Origin: Tunicatimonas pelagia
Lineage (GTDB): Bacteria; Bacteroidota; Bacteroidia; Cytophagales; Cyclobacteriaceae
Assembly: GCF_030506325.1 (NCBI RefSeq)
Contig: NZ_CP120683.1
Location: forward strand, 4,973,001-5,037,000
Direction: 5' to 3'
DNA: 64,000 nucleotides
Below the pieces are notes generated by a model that saw nothing but the letters and a program-made list of their open reading frames with translations, made no database searches and had not been told where the DNA came from. Position numbers and translations under genes: made by a program. This document shows positions 61,257 to 64,000 of this stretch, in pieces. Each line of letters opens with the position of its first letter. The first letter of the stretch is position 1.

Positions 61257-62648
61257 TCAGTCGTAGCCCAGTACGTTTAGCATTGATTCACTGTTTTGTT
61301 CAGGGGCAAACAACTGGTAGGTAAACTCACCATTTTCATTCTGATCAATTACTACGTGCTTCGGGGCGGGAATTAAGCAGTGTTGAATACCGCCGTACCC
61401 ACCAATAGCTTCCTGATACGCCCCAGTATTGAAGAAACCAACGTACAGTGGTTCATTCAGAGGGATTTTAGGTAAGAAGACTTCGTTACGGTGCGCTTCG
61501 GTGTTGTAATAATCCATGCTATCGCAGGTGAGCCCGCCCAGGTTTACTTTTTGGTAAGGCTGGTTCCAGTGGTTGATTGGTAGCATGATAAACTTTCGGT
61601 TCAATCCCCAAATATCAGGCAATTGGGTAATAAAGGAGCCGTCAATCATGTACCACAGCTCCTTATCATTTTGCTGTTTTTGTCCTAGCACCGAATAAAT
61701 GGTAGCTCCGCTTTCGCCTACGGTATACATGCCAAACTCAGTCAGTAGGTGCGGGGTAGGAGTATTATTTTCCCGGCAAACACTCTGGATATTCTCAATA
61801 ATTTGCTCAACAATATATTCGTAATCGTAGGTAAACCACAGTGAGTTCTTGATTGGGAAACCTCCGCCAATATCGATGGTATCCAGTGTGGGGCAGATTT
61901 TTCGGAGCTCGCAGTACATTTCTACGAAGCGGTTTAGCTCGCTCCAGTAGTAAGCCGAATCATCTATGCCCTGATTTACAAAGATGTGTAGCAGTTTAAG
62001 CCGCACTTTTTCGTTATGCTGAAGTTGTTCCCGATAAAGCTCTACCGCATTGCTGTAGCGAACGCCAAGCCGGGAAGTATACAATTCAAACCGAGGGGTT
62101 TCGTCGGAGGCCACTCGGATACCAACATCAAACGGATCGCGAACGTGCTGTTCGTAATAAGGCAGTTCCTCTAAATTATCCAGCACCGGAATACAATTTT
62201 GAAACCCATCGTTCAGTAATTCGGTAATGTATTGCTGATACAAGTCGCGTTTGTAGCCATTGCATACAATAAGAATATCCTTATTTATTCTCCCTTGATC
62301 GTATAACCGCCGAATGATTGGAATATCGTAGGAGGAAGAAGTTTCCAGATGAATATCATTTTTTAATGCCTCCGCCAGCACAAATGCAAAGTGCGACGAT
62401 TTGGTGCAGTAGCAGTACCGATACTCCCCTTGATACTGGTATTTCTGCATGGCCTGCCCAAACATTTGTTTAGCTCGTCGGATGTTGGTGCTAATCTGAG
62501 GTAGGTACGTAATTTTACTGGGGGTACCAAATCGTTGAATTACCTCCATCAGCGGAACACCGTGGAATTGCAAACCGCTTGACTGCATATCAAAATCGGC
62601 GGTAGGAAAATCAAACGTCTTATGAATTAGATCGGCGTACTTTCGCAT
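61257..62648 (-). CDS. speA: Arginine decarboxylase (PLP, fold III)
   Basis: This enzyme decarboxylates arginine to agmatine for polyamine synthesis. The 463 residues from ATG 62648 match the Bacteroidota-type enzyme. An in-frame start at 62717 adds residues that look non-coding. The PLP-lysine is in YCYCTKSSHFAF, the barrel glycine-rich loop in DTIDIGGGFP, and the C-terminal beta-domain contains GLTCDSMDYY, with the conserved Cys-Asp of the active site, and VGFFNTGAYQEAIGGYGG. It is divergent from argS, another arginine-using gene, with 253 bp between the starts. Confidence 0.9.
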   Translation of the reverse strand: MRKYADLIHKTFDFPTADFDMQSSGLQFHGVPLMEVIQRFGTPSKITYLPQISTNIRRAKQMFGQAMQKYQYQGEYRYCYCTKSSHFAFVLAEALKNDIHLETSSSYDIPIIRRLYDQGRINKDILIVCNGYKRDLYQQYITELLNDGFQNCIPVLDNLEELPYYEQHVRDPFDVGIRVASDETPRFELYTSRLGVRYSNAVELYREQLQHNEKVRLKLLHIFVNQGIDDSAYYWSELNRFVEMYCELRKICPTLDTIDIGGGFPIKNSLWFTYDYEYIVEQIIENIQSVCRENNTPTPHLLTEFGMYTVGESGATIYSVLGQKQQNDKELWYMIDGSFITQLPDIWGLNRKFIMLPINHWNQPYQKVNLGGLTCDSMDYYNTEAHRNEVFLPKIPLNEPLYVGFFNTGAYQEAIGGYGGIQHCLIPAPKHVVIDQNENGEFTYQLFAPEQNSESMLNVLGYD

Positions 62649-62901
62649 GAATTTAAAATGATACAAGGCCTGTGAAGAATGCAATATTCTGATAATTTTG
62701 GCATCTTTGCAATGCACATTTTATAATTGAAAATTGAGAGGGGAGAATGAATAGTTGGTGGGGAGCTGGGGGCTTGGTGCAGGGGGTAATGAGCAATGAA
62801 CAGTGTGCAATGAGTAATGACTGATGACCAATGACTAATAACCATTCATTAATCGGACAATTGAACATTAACACCATAACACTTGAGCACCACAAGATAA
62901 T
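62649..62901. other. Divergent intergenic region between speA and argS, with degenerate repeats
   Basis: A G-rich stretch (62740-62788) is followed by repeated AATGAGCAATGAAC/AATGAGTAATGACTGATGA-like units (62787-62850), resembling the arms of the hairpins at 46538 and 55784, and by TTGAAC/CTTGAGCAC near 62861-62890. No open reading frame of note is present. It must contain promoters for both genes, but I could not assign boxes. Confidence 0.4.
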
Positions 62902-64000
62902 ATGAACATAGAAAAACAACTGATTGAAGGGATTCAGGCAGCCTTTCAGCATCATTATCAACATGTACTTGCATCCGATGAGATTGGTTTACAGCCCACC
63001 CGAAAAGATTTTGCTGGGTCGCACACCTTTGTTACCTTTCCCTACGCCCGGGTTACCCGCCAAAGCCCACCCCAAACTGCCGAAACAATTGGTAACTATC
63101 TCAAAGAGCAAGTTGGTATTGTTAAAGACTTCAACGTAGTGAAGGGCTTTTTGAACATAGAATTGGCCGATTCAGTGTGGGTGAGTACCCTTCAATCAAT
63201 TCTTCAGCAATATCAGTCGGAGCAACCCTACGGATTTCAGCCGGATAATGGCAAAAAGGTGATGGTTGAGTTTTCTTCTCCTAATACCAATAAACCATTG
63301 CACCTCGGGCATCTGCGAAATAATTTTTTGGGCGATGCAATGTCCAGAATTCTACGAGCCAACGGTTACGCGGTGCACAACGTCAATATCGTAAATGATC
63401 GGGGTATCCATATTTGTAAATCAATGCTGGCCTACCAAAAATTCGGTCAGGGCGAAACTCCTGAATCAGCTGGTCTTAAGGGCGATCATTTGGTAGGCAA
63501 GTACTACGTAGAATTTGATAAGCATTACAAAGCCGAAATTAGCCAATTAGTTGCACAAGGCACGGAAGAAGAACAAGCCAAGAAGGAAGCACCCCTAATG
63601 AAAGAGGCCCAAGAGATGCTGAAGCAGTGGGAGCAGGGAGAGGCAGAAACGGTAGCTCTGTGGAAAAAAATGAATGCTTGGGTGTACGAAGGTTTTGATG
63701 CTACCTACCAGAAGATTGGAGTTTCATTCGATCAGATTTATTACGAATCAGACACCTACTTGCTCGGAAAAGATATTGTAGAAGAAGGGCTGGAAAAAGA
63801 AGTGTTTTACCGGAAAGAAGACGGCTCAGTTTGGATTGATTTGAGCGATGAGGGTTTAGACGAAAAGCTAGTACTGCGGGGCGATGGTACCTCGGTATAC
63901 ATGACCCAGGATTTGGGTACTGCCGAACTGCGGTACCGCGATTGGCCGTTCAATCGGCTGGTGTATGTAGTGGGTAACGAACAGAACTACCATTTTAAAG
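62902..64000 (+). CDS. argS: Arginyl-tRNA synthetase, N-terminal part (3' end outside window)
   Basis: ArgS charges tRNA-Arg in the cytoplasm. The frame from ATG 62902 stays open to the window edge (366 codons). Seen are the arginyl-tRNA synthetase N-terminal domain (residues 1-90) with FVTFPYARVTRQSP, and the class I signature with HLGH in SSPNTNKPLHLGHLRNNFLGD (landmark near residues 120-140). The insertion follows, then YMTQDLGTAELRYRDW before the end. The KMSK motif and anticodon-binding domain are beyond the window. It is divergent from speA. Confidence 0.95.
   Translation, partial: MNIEKQLIEGIQAAFQHHYQHVLASDEIGLQPTRKDFAGSHTFVTFPYARVTRQSPPQTAETIGNYLKEQVGIVKDFNVVKGFLNIELADSVWVSTLQSILQQYQSEQPYGFQPDNGKKVMVEFSSPNTNKPLHLGHLRNNFLGDAMSRILRANGYAVHNVNIVNDRGIHICKSMLAYQKFGQGETPESAGLKGDHLVGKYYVEFDKHYKAEISQLVAQGTEEEQAKKEAPLMKEAQEMLKQWEQGEAETVALWKKMNAWVYEGFDATYQKIGVSFDQIYYESDTYLLGKDIVEEGLEKEVFYRKEDGSVWIDLSDEGLDEKLVLRGDGTSVYMTQDLGTAELRYRDWPFNRLVYVVGNEQNYHFK

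Overview
The window is about 44% G+C, with dense genes on both strands and weak ribosome-binding sites. Several lineage signatures point to a Bacteroidota bacterium, most likely a marine or environmental member of the class Cytophagia. These are a type IX secretion (T9SS) C-terminal sorting domain on a giant secreted protein, bacillithiol genes (bshA, bshC), HemJ-type heme synthesis, RimO, a lipoprotein TamA homologue (TamL-like), the DUF6452/DUF6048 pair, and promoter-like TAnnTTTG boxes. The genus cannot be read from the sequence. I saw no rRNA, tRNA, CRISPR array, transposase or prophage genes.

Layout. 1-5.2 kb: 3' end of a phosphohexomutase gene, a MerR-dprA-J-protein/TPR operon, a periplasmic TPR protein and hemF. 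5.3-10.5 kb: a secreted four-repeat protein and the TamL-like outer-membrane protein, divergent from a TrmH-type RNA methyltransferase. 11.3-14.5 kb: a leftward run of purC, STAS protein, RNase Z and queuosine-precursor transporter. 14.6-19.4 kb: an orphan sugar transferase, a first ECF sigma/anti-sigma pair, a hemJ-SCO-cytochrome c cluster, a perfect 9 x 8-bp tandem array and a kinase-like ATPase lacking the phospho-acceptor histidine. 19.4-26.3 kb: a structured 537-bp intergenic region, then an Ig-like-repeat lipoprotein and a large exported TPR-CHAT protease, convergent with a second ECF sigma/TPR anti-sigma pair and a YWTD-type secreted protein. 26.3-31.5 kb: 5-FTHF cyclo-ligase, bshC, rimO and DUF6452-DUF6048. 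31.5-42.9 kb: one 3,789-residue T9SS-secreted repeat protein. 43-48.8 kb: a DUF4038-type glycosidase, a membrane protein with a degenerate DUF952 domain, a trans-sulfuration PLP enzyme, a PD40 propeller protein and bshA. 48.8-58.8 kb: a GH3/beta-lactamase fusion, mutL followed by two rhomboid proteases, YjbQ, a beta-helix lipoprotein and prfA. 58.8-64 kb: a HAMP-GAF-PAS sensor with no output domain, arginine decarboxylase, and the start of argS.

How the genes fit together. Most of the window is housekeeping: heme, purine and bacillithiol synthesis, translation and DNA repair. Overlaid on this are cell-envelope signalling and secretion genes. The strongest candidate for an undescribed system is 19.9-25.5 kb. 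An exported, membrane-anchored TPR-CHAT cysteine protease and its lipoprotein partner lie tail-to-tail with an ECF sigma factor and a membrane-spanning anti-sigma factor carrying extracytoplasmic TPR-like repeats. A proteolytic sigma-release switch is a plausible reading but remains inference. Several proteins have lost catalytic residues (GH3 domain, histidine kinase, DUF952, possibly the MutL endonuclease site), and related intergenic repeat families recur at distant sites.
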